DNA of 64,000 nucleotides. It comes from Bacillus sp. OV166 (lineage in GTDB: Bacteria; Bacillota; Bacilli; Bacillales; Cytobacillaceae). The notes beneath the pieces are model-generated. The model was not told where the DNA came from. It did no database searches and was given only the letters and a program-made list of their open reading frames with translations. Positions 1 to 8,834 of the stretch are shown here, one piece after another. Made by a program: the position numbers and the translations under genes. Within the stretch, counting starts at the first letter, position 1. Every line of letters starts with the position of its first letter. The DNA is taken from positions 5,279,001 to 5,343,000 of the forward strand of contig NZ_FXWM01000001.1 of assembly GCF_900177675.1 (NCBI RefSeq), given 5' to 3'.

Positions 1-353
1 GCAAGTTCTGATAATTCATCAATTTTCTTTAATACTTCATCTGTGATAAGCACTGAGTCATTAAATGTTTCACCACCATGGACTACTCGGTGTCCCATTC
101 CGACAATCTCATCAAGTGATTTGATAATCCCTAAGGTGGTTAGTTTATCCAAAAGCATTTTAACCGCGACTTCATGATCAGGAATATCACTGATTTCTTG
201 GACTTTTTCTCCATTTACTGTAATATTAAAAATCGAATCCTTCAAACCGATTCTTTCAATTAATCCTTTTGTAATAACATCTTCGCTTGGCATTTCAAAC
301 AATTGAAACTTCAAGGAAGAGCTTCCTGCATTAATTGCAATAATTTTTGCCAT
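1..353 (-). CDS. ackA: Acetate kinase, N-terminal part (cut by window edge)
   Basis: The first 117 or so residues of acetate kinase, which makes acetate and ATP from acetyl phosphate in the cytoplasm (Pta-AckA overflow pathway). The protein opens MAKIIAINAGSSSLKF, the family's N-terminal phosphate-binding start, and continues with GHRVVHGGETF, part of the conserved substrate region. The start has an AAAGGAGCGG ribosome binding site. The C-terminal two thirds lie beyond base 1. ytxK is immediately upstream on the same strand, as in B. subtilis. A promoter and an upstream cre-like site precede it, suggesting CcpA activation. Confidence 0.95.
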   Translation of the reverse strand, partial: MAKIIAINAGSSSLKFQLFEMPSEDVITKGLIERIGLKDSIFNITVNGEKVQEISDIPDHEVAVKMLLDKLTTLGIIKSLDEIVGMGHRVVHGGETFNDSVLITDEVLKKIDELSEL

Positions 354-452
354 TTTTGTTACCGCTCCTTTTATATAACAACACTGGTTTGGAGTTATTT
401 TTGTTAGTTCAACATTATTTTGCTCAAACCGCTCTTGATTATTTCCTTACTC

Positions 453-481
453 ATTTAATCATTGTGTATATTATATTTCAA
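453..481 (-). promoter_or_regulatory. Candidate sigma-A promoter of ackA
   Basis: On the minus strand TTGAAA (476-481) and TTAAAT (453-458) are separated by 17 bp. Transcription would start near 446, giving a leader of about 95 nt. The choice of this pair over a nearby TATAAT is supported by the position of the cre-like site, which would then be centred near -55. Confidence 0.5.
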
Positions 482-494
482 GGTATAATTCACA

Positions 495-508
495 TGGCAG
501 CGTTTACA
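495..508. promoter_or_regulatory. cre-like CcpA site upstream of ackA
   Basis: Minus-strand TGTAAACGCTGCCA matches the cre consensus TGWNANCGNTNWCA at all but one position. It lies about 55 bp upstream of the inferred start, which is where CcpA activates B. subtilis ackA. Binding here is inference. Confidence 0.55.
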
Positions 509-567
509 TTACGAATGTTAATATATTCACATATTTCGGTAATTTTATAAGATTTATAACACTCAGA

Positions 568-609
568 AACAAAGGATGAGCAAGGTTTAAACCCTGTTCA
601 TCCTTTGTT
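568..609 (-). terminator. Terminator of ytxK
   Basis: A long inverted repeat with arms ACAAAGGATGA and TCATCCTTTGT overlaps the ytxK stop codon and is followed on the minus strand by a broken T-run (TTTGTTTC). Confidence 0.5.
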
Positions 610-1581
610 CTCTTGGAACCATTTTTCCATTTTAGATATTATTTTATCCATTTCTACTGCATTCGAAAGGCTAGGCAAATCGACAAGTAATGCCTGCTTT
701 GGCGGTAGCACGCCTAAACCCTTTTTTTGAAGGATGATGATACTCTTAGCTGTGTTTTTATTATTAAACATGCTCGTAGGTAATTGTAACAATCCTTGCA
801 CAATGACATGCTCTTTAAAGAATTCACTTAGTTGAGAGGCTTGTTCACTTTCAAATAAACCATTAGGAATAATAAAGAATAAATACCCACCAGGTGCTGT
901 ATACATGACACTTTGCTCAATGAATAAATGATGGGAATAGGTATGTCCCTCATCTGCCTTAACTTGATACTCCGCTGCTCTGACATCATTCGGATAATAT
1001 CCAACAGGTAAATCACCGATGACCGCATCTACGGGGTCGATAAGCAGTGGCTCAAGGCTGTCTTGATTGAAGAGTTGAATAGGGTGCTCTTGTAAATTTG
1101 CATTAACATAGGCAAGCTTAATTAACAGGTCATCAATCTCCACACCGACAGAATCTACTTTTTTTTGCAGGTGATTTAATACAGTTGTTAACAAATTACC
1201 GGTTCCTACAGCTGGGTCAAGCAAGCGGAATGTTGACTGTTTCATAAATCTATTTACTAAATAACCGACAAGTATCCCCACTGTATCAGGTGTCATTTGA
1301 TGGTTAGGCTGAACACTTTCTTTCATCCCTTTTAAAATGACAAGCTGATATGCCTTTCGAAGTTCCTCGTTTGAAAATTTGTTTAAATTGATCTGTTCAT
1401 ATTGTTTCTTAATCCTTTTTTCTGTTAGTTCGCTGACCTCAGCCTGAAGGATAGAGCCATGAAATAAATTCTCGCCAGTTTCTGCAAGTGCCTCTAAATA
1501 TGTACAATTAAGTTCTTCCTGTAAAAGAAGTGCTGTTTCATTAAATAGCGTAAAAAGTTGTTCTACTGGAGAAACGTTCAT
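598..1581 (-). CDS. ytxK: YtxK, class I SAM-dependent methyltransferase (N6-adenine MTase-like)
   Basis: A 327-residue protein of the YtxK family. The start used is the ATG preceded by GAGGGAGGGG; an in-frame ATG 33 bases upstream lacks a site of its own. The middle carries LLDPAVGTGNLL, the SAM-binding motif I, and later GDLPVGYY in place of the NPPY/DPPY catalytic motif of DNA N6-adenine methylases. The fold is therefore that of an HsdM-like methylase, but the degenerate motif makes DNA methylation doubtful and the substrate is unknown. It sits directly upstream of ackA as in B. subtilis. Function beyond the fold is not established. Confidence 0.85.
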   Translation of the reverse strand: MNVSPVEQLFTLFNETALLLQEELNCTYLEALAETGENLFHGSILQAEVSELTEKRIKKQYEQINLNKFSNEELRKAYQLVILKGMKESVQPNHQMTPDTVGILVGYLVNRFMKQSTFRLLDPAVGTGNLLTTVLNHLQKKVDSVGVEIDDLLIKLAYVNANLQEHPIQLFNQDSLEPLLIDPVDAVIGDLPVGYYPNDVRAAEYQVKADEGHTYSHHLFIEQSVMYTAPGGYLFFIIPNGLFESEQASQLSEFFKEHVIVQGLLQLPTSMFNNKNTAKSIIILQKKGLGVLPPKQALLVDLPSLSNAVEMDKIISKMEKWFQENKG

Positions 1582-1653
1582 CTTTTCCCCTCCCTCTTTA
1601 AATTCCTTATCCATTTTAATCGAGTATAGCTATTTTATACAAGTTTTAACCAA

Positions 1654-1682
1654 ACAAAAAGGCCTCTCAATACCGAGGCCTT
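1654..1682 (-). terminator. Terminator of tpx
   Basis: Stem AAGGCCTC/GAGGCCTT with an 8-nt loop, followed on the minus strand by a T-run, nine bases beyond the tpx stop codon. Confidence 0.85.
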
Positions 1683-1690
1683 CTGCTTTA

Positions 1691-2191
1691 CTATTTTGCA
1701 GCCTTTGCAGCTTCAATTGCTGCTTCGTAGTTAGGGTGGTTTGTTGCTTCACTAACATACTCAACATATGTCACTGTATCATTTGAATCAACAACAAATA
1801 CAGCACGAGCCAGTAGTCTTAATTCTTGGATAGCAACCCCATATGCTTCTCCAAATGATAGGTCACGGTGATCAGATAACGTTTGAACATTTTCTATTCC
1901 GCTTGCAGCACACCAGCGCTTTTGTGCAAATGGTAAGTCCATGCTTACAGTTAAAATTTTCACGTTGCCTAAGCTGTTTGCTTCTTCATTAAACCGGCGT
2001 GTTTCTGCATCACACACACCCGTATCCAAAGATGGGACGGAAGTAATTAAACGCACTTGACCCTTTGTATTCTCTAATGTTACTGCTGATAAGTCATTCG
2101 CTAGGACTGTGAAGTTAGGCGCTTTGTCCCCTACCTTTACTTCATTGCCTAATAGAGTAATTGGGTTTCCTTTAAATGTTACATTTGCCAT
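1691..2191 (-). CDS. tpx: Thiol peroxidase (atypical 2-Cys peroxiredoxin)
   Basis: A full-length (166 residue) Tpx, which reduces hydrogen peroxide and alkyl hydroperoxides using thioredoxin. It shows the family N-terminus FKGNPITLLG, the peroxidatic cysteine in PSLDTGVCDAETRRF (near residue 60) and the resolving cysteine in RWCAASGIENV (near residue 94). The start follows AAAGGAGGATGTATT. It is monocistronic, with its own terminator. Its neighbours match B. subtilis (ytfJ upstream, ytxK downstream). Confidence 0.95.
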   Translation of the reverse strand: MANVTFKGNPITLLGNEVKVGDKAPNFTVLANDLSAVTLENTKGQVRLITSVPSLDTGVCDAETRRFNEEANSLGNVKILTVSMDLPFAQKRWCAASGIENVQTLSDHRDLSFGEAYGVAIQELRLLARAVFVVDSNDTVTYVEYVSEATNHPNYEAAIEAAKAAK

Positions 2192-2338
2192 AATACATCC
2201 TCCTTTGTCGTATCCAAGTTCAAGCGATTGTTGTAAACCACTTCACTTCAAATATGTACAGTGTAAATATATCTTTTCAAAATCTATTTTGCAATTATTT
2301 AGACTTAATCGAAAATCATAAGCGTCTGTTTAGCTACA

Positions 2339-2382
2339 TGAAAAAAGTTAACCTTCCTAATCCTCTGGAAGATTAACCTTTC
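2339..2382 (-). terminator. Terminator of the ytfI-ytfJ transcript
   Basis: Arms GGTTAATCTTCC and GGAAGGTTAACT (minus strand, one mismatch) around a 9-nt loop, followed by TTTTTTC, a few bases past the ytfJ stop. Confidence 0.8.
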
Positions 2383-2385
2383 CAA

Positions 2386-2886
2386 CTATAATTCAAGCTC
2401 TTCTTTTGGTTTATGCTCGTTTTTAGACCCTTGCGAACTATTTTGCTGTTGGCCTTGGTCCTTTTTTGAGAACATTTGCTGAATTTTATCAATCGCTGAT
2501 GGAGCAAGTTCAAGTATTTTCTCATACAAATGGGTGCTTTCATCTAGGTGAAGCATTTTAACTCCATGAGAGTTGACAATTAAAAAAGCAATTGGGGTAA
2601 TAGAAACACCGCCCCCGCTCCCTCCCCCAAATGGATGGGATGAACCTTTACTTTGTCCTTGACCTTGTTCTTTTCCTTGTCCTTGTCCTTGACCTTGACT
2701 TTGAGATCCTTCGAGCTTAAATTCACTACCACCTGCAGCAAATCCAAAGCCTACTTTCGATACTGTCAAAATAACACTGCCGTCTGGGGTCTCAACTGGG
2801 TCCCCTATAATCGTATTAACGTCAATCATTTCTTTCAAACTTTCCATTGCAGTTGTCATCAAACCTTGAATTGGGTGGTCAGACAT
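2386..2886 (-). CDS. ytfJ: Sporulation protein YtfJ (GerW family)
   Basis: A 166-residue member of the GerW/YtfJ family, spore proteins linked to germination in B. subtilis. Start chosen at the ATG (MSDHPIQGLM) preceded by AAAGGAGGAAACAGCC; an ATG seven codons earlier overlaps the ytfI stop and has no site. The core reads VNTIIGDPVETPDGS, then KVGFGFAAGG, then a low-complexity Gln/Gly linker (about residues 67-85) and a glycine-rich GGGSGGGVSITP segment typical of the family. The tail is polar and Gln/Lys-rich. ytfI lies immediately upstream, so the two are probably cotranscribed. Confidence 0.9.
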   Translation of the reverse strand: MSDHPIQGLMTTAMESLKEMIDVNTIIGDPVETPDGSVILTVSKVGFGFAAGGSEFKLEGSQSQGQGQGQGKEQGQGQSKGSSHPFGGGSGGGVSITPIAFLIVNSHGVKMLHLDESTHLYEKILELAPSAIDKIQQMFSKKDQGQQQNSSQGSKNEHKPKEELEL

Positions 2887-2903
2887 GGCTGTTTCCTCCT
2901 TTT

Positions 2904-3602
2904 TCAAACGGATTTTGTTTTATCATTTGCAAAATTAGTTTTCTTTTTAAAGTGCGGAAGTCCGCCCTTCCAGAATCTAAACAGTTTTAATCCTGCTAGA
3001 ATAGCATACCCGATACGAAACTGAATAATACATGTAAATCTTGTTTGAATTACGGCTGCTTGAAAGTGTGGGGTAACCGTTATTTTGGGCATTTCTTTAA
3101 GTTTGAAATACTGACTGAGAAGCCCTATGATGCTCCCCTTAAAGGCCCATATTGCTCCGGTAATTGTCCCTGTGTGCGCCGCATCTCCTAGACCAATCAG
3201 CGTATTCCATTCTAAGCCTTTCATTGTGACCTTCCGAAAAAATTTCCTGACAATACGATGTAATCCGAACACATGATTAAGTAATTTTTTGGCATTTGAT
3301 AAATTAGTCTCCACATCTTCAGTTGTGATTTGATTCGAGCCTTTTTTAGTTGATTCTCCTGCGGAATCGCCCATTTTAGTATTACTTTCTACAACTATGC
3401 TAGGAGAATTATCATCCACTTTTATTAACGGAACATTAATTGTATATTTTATTAACCCGAACCATATCTTTAATTTTATCTTTAGCTCGTCGTTGTCATT
3501 ATGATGATAATAATTAATAAGGATCGTTAATTTAGTAAAAAGAATGAGAATGAATAAGAGCAATAGAATGGACAAAACCAGGAGCACCCAAAACAATTTC
3601 AA
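2904..3602 (-). CDS. ytfI: YtfI, DUF2953 membrane protein
   Basis: 232 residues with one very hydrophobic N-terminal segment (about residues 3-25, rich in Leu and Ile) and a soluble remainder, the layout of the DUF2953/YtfI family found next to ytfJ in Bacillus. It contains GLEWNTLIGLGDAAHTG, the recognisable family core. Translation starts at TTG behind GAAAGG. Its end nearly touches the ytfJ start, indicating an operon. The family is of unknown biochemical function; a sporulation role is inferred only from the partnership with ytfJ. Confidence 0.8.
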   Translation of the reverse strand: MKLFWVLLVLSILLLLFILILFTKLTILINYYHHNDNDELKIKLKIWFGLIKYTINVPLIKVDDNSPSIVVESNTKMGDSAGESTKKGSNQITTEDVETNLSNAKKLLNHVFGLHRIVRKFFRKVTMKGLEWNTLIGLGDAAHTGTITGAIWAFKGSIIGLLSQYFKLKEMPKITVTPHFQAAVIQTRFTCIIQFRIGYAILAGLKLFRFWKGGLPHFKKKTNFANDKTKSV

Positions 3603-3640
3603 TCACAACCTTTCAGCGGGTAGTATTTGCTTTTATACAA

Positions 3641-3678
3641 AAAAATAAACCTACCAACAATTGTTGATAGGTTTATTT
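3641..3678 (-). terminator. Terminator of sppA-yteJ
   Basis: An 18-bp inverted repeat with no loop spacer (arms around AACAA/TTGTT, one mismatch) ending in T-runs on the minus strand, placed directly after the yteJ stop codon. Confidence 0.75.
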
Positions 3679-4146
3679 TCACCGTTCCACATGGATAACT
3701 GTCGTGTCAGTGAAGAGATCATGCAAGCCCTGTTTTTTTGGTAAAAAAGCGACAATGATATATCCGAAGATAATCGTTGCCGATATAAATCGGCCAATCC
3801 ATTCACGAAAGAGAATGGTTCCCCAAGTCAATTGATTATTTTTTAAATCGACTACCTTCAATCCAAACACCATTTTCCCAAGGGTTTGATTAAAATATTT
3901 TGTCATCAAGACGAAATATAAATAAAAGATGACCGCCGATGAAATGGATACTGGCGCAAACATATTGGTTTCTGATAAAGGAATATCCAATAATCGAAAT
4001 ATAGGTTTAATTAGCAGCCGTACAATGCTTCCTACGACCACTAAATCAAGCAGATACGCCCAAAAGCGCATCCAGAAGCCCGCATAACGAACTGTATAAT
4101 TTTCCTTTCCGTCAGTCGTGGTTTCTTGATATTCATTTATTTCCAT
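3679..4146 (-). CDS. yteJ: YteJ, RDD-family membrane protein
   Basis: 155 residues with three hydrophobic segments and the RDD signature: RYAGFWMRFWAYLLDLVVVG near the N-terminus (Arg ... Asp), then a helix with FYLYFVLMTKYF and GKTLGKMVFGLKV-like GKMVFGLKVVD, then WGTILFREWIGRF. RDD proteins are small transporters or accessory factors. Twelve bases separate it from sppA, and the same pair occurs in B. subtilis, where YteJ acts with SppA in resistance to lantibiotics and lysozyme. That role is transferred by homology. Confidence 0.88.
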   Translation of the reverse strand: MEINEYQETTTDGKENYTVRYAGFWMRFWAYLLDLVVVGSIVRLLIKPIFRLLDIPLSETNMFAPVSISSAVIFYLYFVLMTKYFNQTLGKMVFGLKVVDLKNNQLTWGTILFREWIGRFISATIIFGYIIVAFLPKKQGLHDLFTDTTVIHVER

Positions 4147-4158
4147 TAATTAGACCCC

Positions 4159-5169
4159 CTATTCTGCATACAGATACATGAGACGTGGAGAATTCGGCTT
4201 CGAAAGTATTTGCATTAATCCAGCCATTTCAACGTTTTCACCCATTAATTTCTTTGCCTGCATAGTAAATAAGGAACCCAAACCAAGAGAATCTGAATAA
4301 CGGACCACCTGCGCACCTTTGAGCTTTTCTTGTTTTTTCATAAGCTTCACTACATCGTCTAAGTAGCCAAATCCATCAATTAGGTGTAAATTCTTTGCTT
4401 GTCGTCCATCGTAAACACGGCCGTCAGCAATTTTTTTCACCTGGGCGACTGGCAAGTTACGCCCTTCAGAAATCACTTTAACAAATCCTTCATAGGAATT
4501 ATTAATCATCGACTGTAATATTTGCCGTTCTTCATCTGTCATTTTTCTTGTTGGGCTCATTATGTCCTTATGCTTGCCGCTTTTTATGGTGACAAAATCA
4601 ACCCCATACTTATCAGCAAGACCTTCATAATTGACGCCTTCCATAATAACCCCTAGGCTGCCCGTCATCGTCTCAGGACTTGCATAAATCTTTTTTGCAG
4701 CAGTTGAAATATAATATCCTCCTGACGCTGCCATTGAACCCATTGATATATAGACTGGTTTTTTACTGTTTCTTTGAATTTCAACTAGCTTATCGTGAAT
4801 CTCTGCACTTTCAACCACGCCGCCGCCCGGTGAGTTGACCTTTACTATTATCCCTTTTACAGAATCATCTTCGTTTATGTAGTTTAACTTTTTCATAAAA
4901 TCCTGATGATTATAGCCTGAACTTCCAAGCAAAGAAGCTGATTCCCCTGTGTCCTGAATGACACCATTTACATCGAGAATCACTATTTTCTTTAATTGGT
5001 TGCCTTCTTTGACAACCTCTTCCGTAAAAGGCTGCTCAGCTGATGCCATAAAGTCGGTAAAATCAGTTTGTATTCCTTTAAAAGCAGTAGCAGATAAAAA
5101 ATTAATTACCACAGAAACAAAAAATAACGCTGCCGCAATCCCTAAAGCGGCCCACCGTTTTCCATTCAT
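4159..5169 (-). CDS. sppA: Signal peptide peptidase SppA (S49 family)
   Basis: 336 residues, the short Bacillus type. An N-terminal transmembrane anchor (GIAAALFFVSVVINFL, about residues 9-25) leads to the S49 protease domain. The catalytic serine is in SMGSMAASGGYY (about residue 147) and the general base lysine in TIKSGKHKDIMSP (about residue 199). KVNSPGGGV is the conserved oxyanion region. It degrades remnant signal peptides in the membrane. It is the first gene of an operon with yteJ and has a GGGGA ribosome binding site. Confidence 0.95.
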   Translation of the reverse strand: MNGKRWAALGIAAALFFVSVVINFLSATAFKGIQTDFTDFMASAEQPFTEEVVKEGNQLKKIVILDVNGVIQDTGESASLLGSSGYNHQDFMKKLNYINEDDSVKGIIVKVNSPGGGVVESAEIHDKLVEIQRNSKKPVYISMGSMAASGGYYISTAAKKIYASPETMTGSLGVIMEGVNYEGLADKYGVDFVTIKSGKHKDIMSPTRKMTDEERQILQSMINNSYEGFVKVISEGRNLPVAQVKKIADGRVYDGRQAKNLHLIDGFGYLDDVVKLMKKQEKLKGAQVVRYSDSLGLGSLFTMQAKKLMGENVEMAGLMQILSKPNSPRLMYLYAE

Positions 5170-5336
5170 AGAAATGTAAGTCCCCCTTTTTCTTTTGTCT
5201 AAAATTTATGTCCTGCTTTTATATTGTTTCTATAAAATGCTAAACTAATTTCAGACTAACATTATTTTACCAAAGATTATTTATGGGTTGGATAATCATG
5301 TTACAATTATCTATCTTTTTACAGGGGGTACATAAA

Positions 5337-6140
5337 ATGGCAAACAGACGTAATATTTACTTTTATCACAAACGGGATGCTGACATGCTTTCAAAGGTAG
5401 CGCCTCTAGTGGAAGTTGCAAACCGGTATGGTTTTACGATTGTCAGCGATTACCGAAACGCTAATATTATTGCCAGTGTAGGTGATGACGGCACATTTCT
5501 ACAAGCTGTTAGGAAAACAGGCTTCCGTGATGATTGCCTTTATATGGGGATTTCAACCAATGATAGTTTGAATATGTATTGTGATTTCCGAATTAATGAT
5601 ATTTCAAAAATGATTGAAGTTATTATTACAAATGAAAATATAAAAGTCCGTCGGTATCCGCTAATTGAGGTTTCTGTTGATGGGCAAGGTACTTTTCCTT
5701 GCTTAAACGAATTCAGCATCCGCTCTTCAATCATAAAGACACTAGTGGTAGATGTCTTTATTAACCAGCTCCATTTAGAAACTTTCCGCGGGGATGGACT
5801 AATTGTTGCCACACCAACTGGAAGTACTGCTTATAACAAATCGGTGAACGGGTCGATTGTTGACCCCCTTCTACCCTGCATGCAGGTTAGTGAAGTAGCA
5901 TCCCTAAATACAAACAGTTACCGGACATTAGGTTCCTCCTTTATTGTTGGAAATGAAAGGACACTTACACTCAAAGTAATATCCGAAGGCAATGATCATC
6001 CAACCATGGGGATGGATAATGAAGCATTAAGCATTCGACACGTTGAGAAAATCAGCATAAGAATAAGTGATAGAAAGTTAAAAACACTCAAACTAAAAGA
6101 CAACTCCTTCTGGGAAAAAGTGAAACGGACTTTTTTATAA
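5337..6140 (+). CDS. nadK: NAD kinase, second Bacillus type (YtdI)
   Basis: 267 residues. The start is the ATG behind CAGGGGGTACATAAA, opening MANRRNIYFYHKRD; an upstream in-frame ATG has no ribosome binding site. It phosphorylates NAD to NADP. The nucleotide-binding loop reads GDDGTFLQA, with GDDGT instead of the usual GGDGT, and the second signature is GLIVATPTGSTAYNKS. NEF in CLNEFSI is the conserved Asn-Glu pair. Length and these residues fit the second NAD kinase of Bacillus rather than the housekeeping YjbN copy. Confidence 0.9.
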   Translation: MANRRNIYFYHKRDADMLSKVAPLVEVANRYGFTIVSDYRNANIIASVGDDGTFLQAVRKTGFRDDCLYMGISTNDSLNMYCDFRINDISKMIEVIITNENIKVRRYPLIEVSVDGQGTFPCLNEFSIRSSIIKTLVVDVFINQLHLETFRGDGLIVATPTGSTAYNKSVNGSIVDPLLPCMQVSEVASLNTNSYRTLGSSFIVGNERTLTLKVISEGNDHPTMGMDNEALSIRHVEKISIRISDRKLKTLKLKDNSFWEKVKRTFL

Positions 6141-6145
6141 AGCTA

Positions 6146-6181
6146 AAAAAACCTTATCCTATGTCAGCGATAAGGTTTTTT
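6146..6181. terminator. Bidirectional terminator between nadK and rarD
   Basis: Stem AAAAAACCTTATC/GATAAGGTTTTTT with an 11-nt loop and T-runs on both strands, between two convergent genes. Confidence 0.9.
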
Positions 6182-6183
6182 CA

Positions 6184-7116
6184 TTATATGCTCGTGCTCT
6201 TTTCTTTTCGCAAATGTAACCATTGTGGAGACAATAGTTTTGTTTTTGAAAGGGAATAAATTGTTAACGCGGACCAGATGAACATAAAGGACAGAAGTTG
6301 TATTTTTGAAAAATGTTCATGATAGATAAATACCCCTAATAATAAGGTTAATGTAGGTGCAATATATTGGAGAAATCCTAATAAAGATAGGGGAATTTTT
6401 TGTGCTCCTTTTGCAAAATAAAGAAGCGGCACTGCTGTTGCAACTCCAGCACCGATTAAAAGCAGATCGGTTTGGATTCCTGATGTTATAAAGGAATTGG
6501 ATCCATTCATAAATAAGTAACCAATATAGATGGCGGCAACAGGTGTAACAACAAGTGTTTCTAATGTTAATCCGACTGCAAAATCAACGTTTATTAACTT
6601 TTTCGCTAAACCATACAATCCAAAGGATAGGGCCAAAGAAATGGCAATCCACGGAAACTGACCATGCGAAATGGAAATAATCAATACCCCTATTGCAGCT
6701 AAAATGAAAGAGACGTATTGATAAATAGTTAATTTTTCCTTAAGAACAATCATACCTAATAAAATACTAATTAATGGATTGATATAATATCCAAGGCTAG
6801 CTTCAATCATATGACCACTATTAACCGCCCAAATATATATGAACCAATTCACACTTATCAATAAGGAGGCAAGCGTCAGGGCATACATTTGTTTTTTATT
6901 CTTAGTGAACCCTTTAATGGTTTGAAGAAATAGCCCTAATTTTTTGGTTAGGAAGAGAATGATGATCATAAAAATAAACGACCATAAAACACGGCTCGCT
7001 AAAATTTCCTTGGCATTAACATTGTCTAAAAGTTTCCAATAAATCGGCAATAATCCCCACAGCAAGTAAGAAAAGCCGGCATAAATGACTCCTTTTTGCG
7101 TTTCAGTCTTTTTCAT
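6184..7116 (-). CDS. rarD: RarD, EamA-type permease
   Basis: 310 residues and about ten hydrophobic helices, the layout of the RarD branch of the drug/metabolite transporter superfamily. The start used is MKKTETQKGV, behind AGGGGCT; an upstream in-frame ATG has no site. The N-terminus GVIYAGFSYLLWGLLPIYWK and IEASLGYYINPL are characteristic of RarD. Homologues were named for chloramphenicol sensitivity in Pseudomonas, but the physiological substrate is unknown. Single gene, convergent with nadK. Confidence 0.88.
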   Translation of the reverse strand: MKKTETQKGVIYAGFSYLLWGLLPIYWKLLDNVNAKEILASRVLWSFIFMIIILFLTKKLGLFLQTIKGFTKNKKQMYALTLASLLISVNWFIYIWAVNSGHMIEASLGYYINPLISILLGMIVLKEKLTIYQYVSFILAAIGVLIISISHGQFPWIAISLALSFGLYGLAKKLINVDFAVGLTLETLVVTPVAAIYIGYLFMNGSNSFITSGIQTDLLLIGAGVATAVPLLYFAKGAQKIPLSLLGFLQYIAPTLTLLLGVFIYHEHFSKIQLLSFMFIWSALTIYSLSKTKLLSPQWLHLRKEKSTSI

Positions 7117-7205
7117 CTGTTTTCGAGCCCCTATTCTTTCTAGTTTCGAAATAATTTCTATTATAACTCGAAACATTGTGAAAGGGGGAATTTTTTGCTT
7201 CCAAT

Positions 7206-7234
7206 AAAAAGCAGACGGAATTCCGCCTGCTTCC
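7206..7234 (-). terminator. Terminator of ytcI
   Basis: Minus-strand stem AAGCAGGCGGA/TCCGTCTGCTT followed by TTTTT, just past the ytcI stop codon. Confidence 0.88.
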
Positions 7235-7247
7235 TTGAAATATTAAA

Positions 7248-8834
7248 CTAAACTTGTTTAGCCGCCTCGAGTTCCTTTTTGCGGAGTTCAATTCGACGGA
7301 TTTTCCCTGAGGTTGTTTTTGGAAGTTCACTCAAATATTCTATTTTTCTAGGGTACTTATATGGAGCTGTAAGTATTTTGACATGCTCCTGCAAGTTCTT
7401 TGTTAATTCTGGGTCCGTTGAATCAATATCCTCTTGTAAGACCACAAATGCTTTGACAATAAAGCCACGAATTTCATCAGGGCTTGCCACGACGGCGCAT
7501 TCCTTAACAAATGGATGTTTAACGAGCGCATCCTCCACTTCAAATGGTCCAATTGTATAGCCTGAGCTAATGATAATATCATCACTGCGGCCTTCAAACC
7601 AGAAGTAGCCATCTTGATCCATTTTGGCTTTATCGCCTGTTACATAATAGTCACCTAGGAACTGCATTGCTGTCCTTTCTGGATCTTTATAATAATTTTT
7701 GAAAAGAGCTGGAGTTTCTACATGGACAGCAATATCGCCCACTTCTCCGACAGCACAAACCTGGCCTTCTTCGTTAATGATTTCAACTCTATTTCCAGGT
7801 GTCGGCTTGCCCATAGATCCAGACTTCAATTCCATCCCTTTTGTAACCCCTACTAGCAAGGTATTTTCAGTTTGTCCATAACCGTCACGGACATCAATAT
7901 TAAAATGCTTTCTAAACGTATTAATAACCTCTCTATTTAAAGGTTCACCGGCTGAAACCGCACTATGAAGATTTGGCAATTGATAATCAGCTAAATTATC
8001 TACCTTCGCCATTAATCGATATTCGGTAGGTGTACAACAAAGGACATTGACATCATATTTTTGAAGGAGGCTCAAATATTTTTTCGGATCAAATTTTCCG
8101 TTGTAGACTAATCCTGTTCCTCCCGAGCCAAGTACCGATAGGAAGGGACTCCAAATCCATTTTTGCCAGCCTGGACCTGCAGTTGCCCAAACCGTATCAC
8201 CATCTTCAATACAAAGCCACTTTGGCGCAGCTGTTTTTAAATGAGCATAGGCCCAGCCGTGCGTATGAACAACCCCTTTAGGATTCCCCGTTGTGCCGGA
8301 GGTATAGGACAAAAATGCCATATCGTCTCTAAACATATCTGCGAGCACCAATTCTTCTGATGCATCTTTCATCTCTTCGTCCAAATGAATCCAGCCTTCT
8401 TCAGGCCCCCCGATGGTAAATTTAACCAAAGCTTGTGGTGCCGTTATATTTTCAAATTGGTCAACGAATGGATAATAACTAATGATCCCCTTAACATCAC
8501 CGTGTGTAATACGATACTTCAAGTCTTTTTCCTTTAACATTTCAGAGCTTGGAATGACAACCATTCCAGCTTTTAATGCGGCTAAATAAACAACATATGC
8601 TTCAATCAGACGGGGCACGATTACAAGGACCACATCGCCCCTGTTTAAACCATTCTTGGCGAAAACATTCCCAGCTTGGTTAACCTTCTTCATTAATTGC
8701 TGATATGTAACTTGTTTTGTCTCTCCAGTCTCATTCTCCCACTTCAATGCGACTCTGTTCGGTTCTTTGGCAAAACGCTCCATTTCAGAAACAAGATTAT
8801 ACTTTTCTGGTGCAATTAAATCTTCCCGCTTCAT
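7248..8834 (-). CDS. ytcI: Acyl-CoA synthetase (ANL superfamily), YtcI-like
   Basis: 528 residues, matching the length of B. subtilis YtcI. It activates a carboxylic acid to acyl-AMP and then acyl-CoA; the chain length of the acid cannot be read from sequence. Signatures: the P-loop SYTSGTTGNPKG (about residue 175), DGYGQTEN (A5, about residue 318), YYVTGDKAKMD (A7), FEGRSDDIIISSGY (A8) and the catalytic lysine in PKTTSGKIRR (A10, near residue 515). It is a separate gene from acsA at 26.6 kb, which has the acetate-type motifs. Confidence 0.9.
   Translation of the reverse strand: MKREDLIAPEKYNLVSEMERFAKEPNRVALKWENETGETKQVTYQQLMKKVNQAGNVFAKNGLNRGDVVLVIVPRLIEAYVVYLAALKAGMVVIPSSEMLKEKDLKYRITHGDVKGIISYYPFVDQFENITAPQALVKFTIGGPEEGWIHLDEEMKDASEELVLADMFRDDMAFLSYTSGTTGNPKGVVHTHGWAYAHLKTAAPKWLCIEDGDTVWATAGPGWQKWIWSPFLSVLGSGGTGLVYNGKFDPKKYLSLLQKYDVNVLCCTPTEYRLMAKVDNLADYQLPNLHSAVSAGEPLNREVINTFRKHFNIDVRDGYGQTENTLLVGVTKGMELKSGSMGKPTPGNRVEIINEEGQVCAVGEVGDIAVHVETPALFKNYYKDPERTAMQFLGDYYVTGDKAKMDQDGYFWFEGRSDDIIISSGYTIGPFEVEDALVKHPFVKECAVVASPDEIRGFIVKAFVVLQEDIDSTDPELTKNLQEHVKILTAPYKYPRKIEYLSELPKTTSGKIRRIELRKKELEAAKQV

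Noticed and set aside
2653..3024. A 123-codon plus-strand frame opposite ytfJ
   Set aside because: It is the antisense of the Gln/Gly-rich linker of ytfJ and has no start signal.
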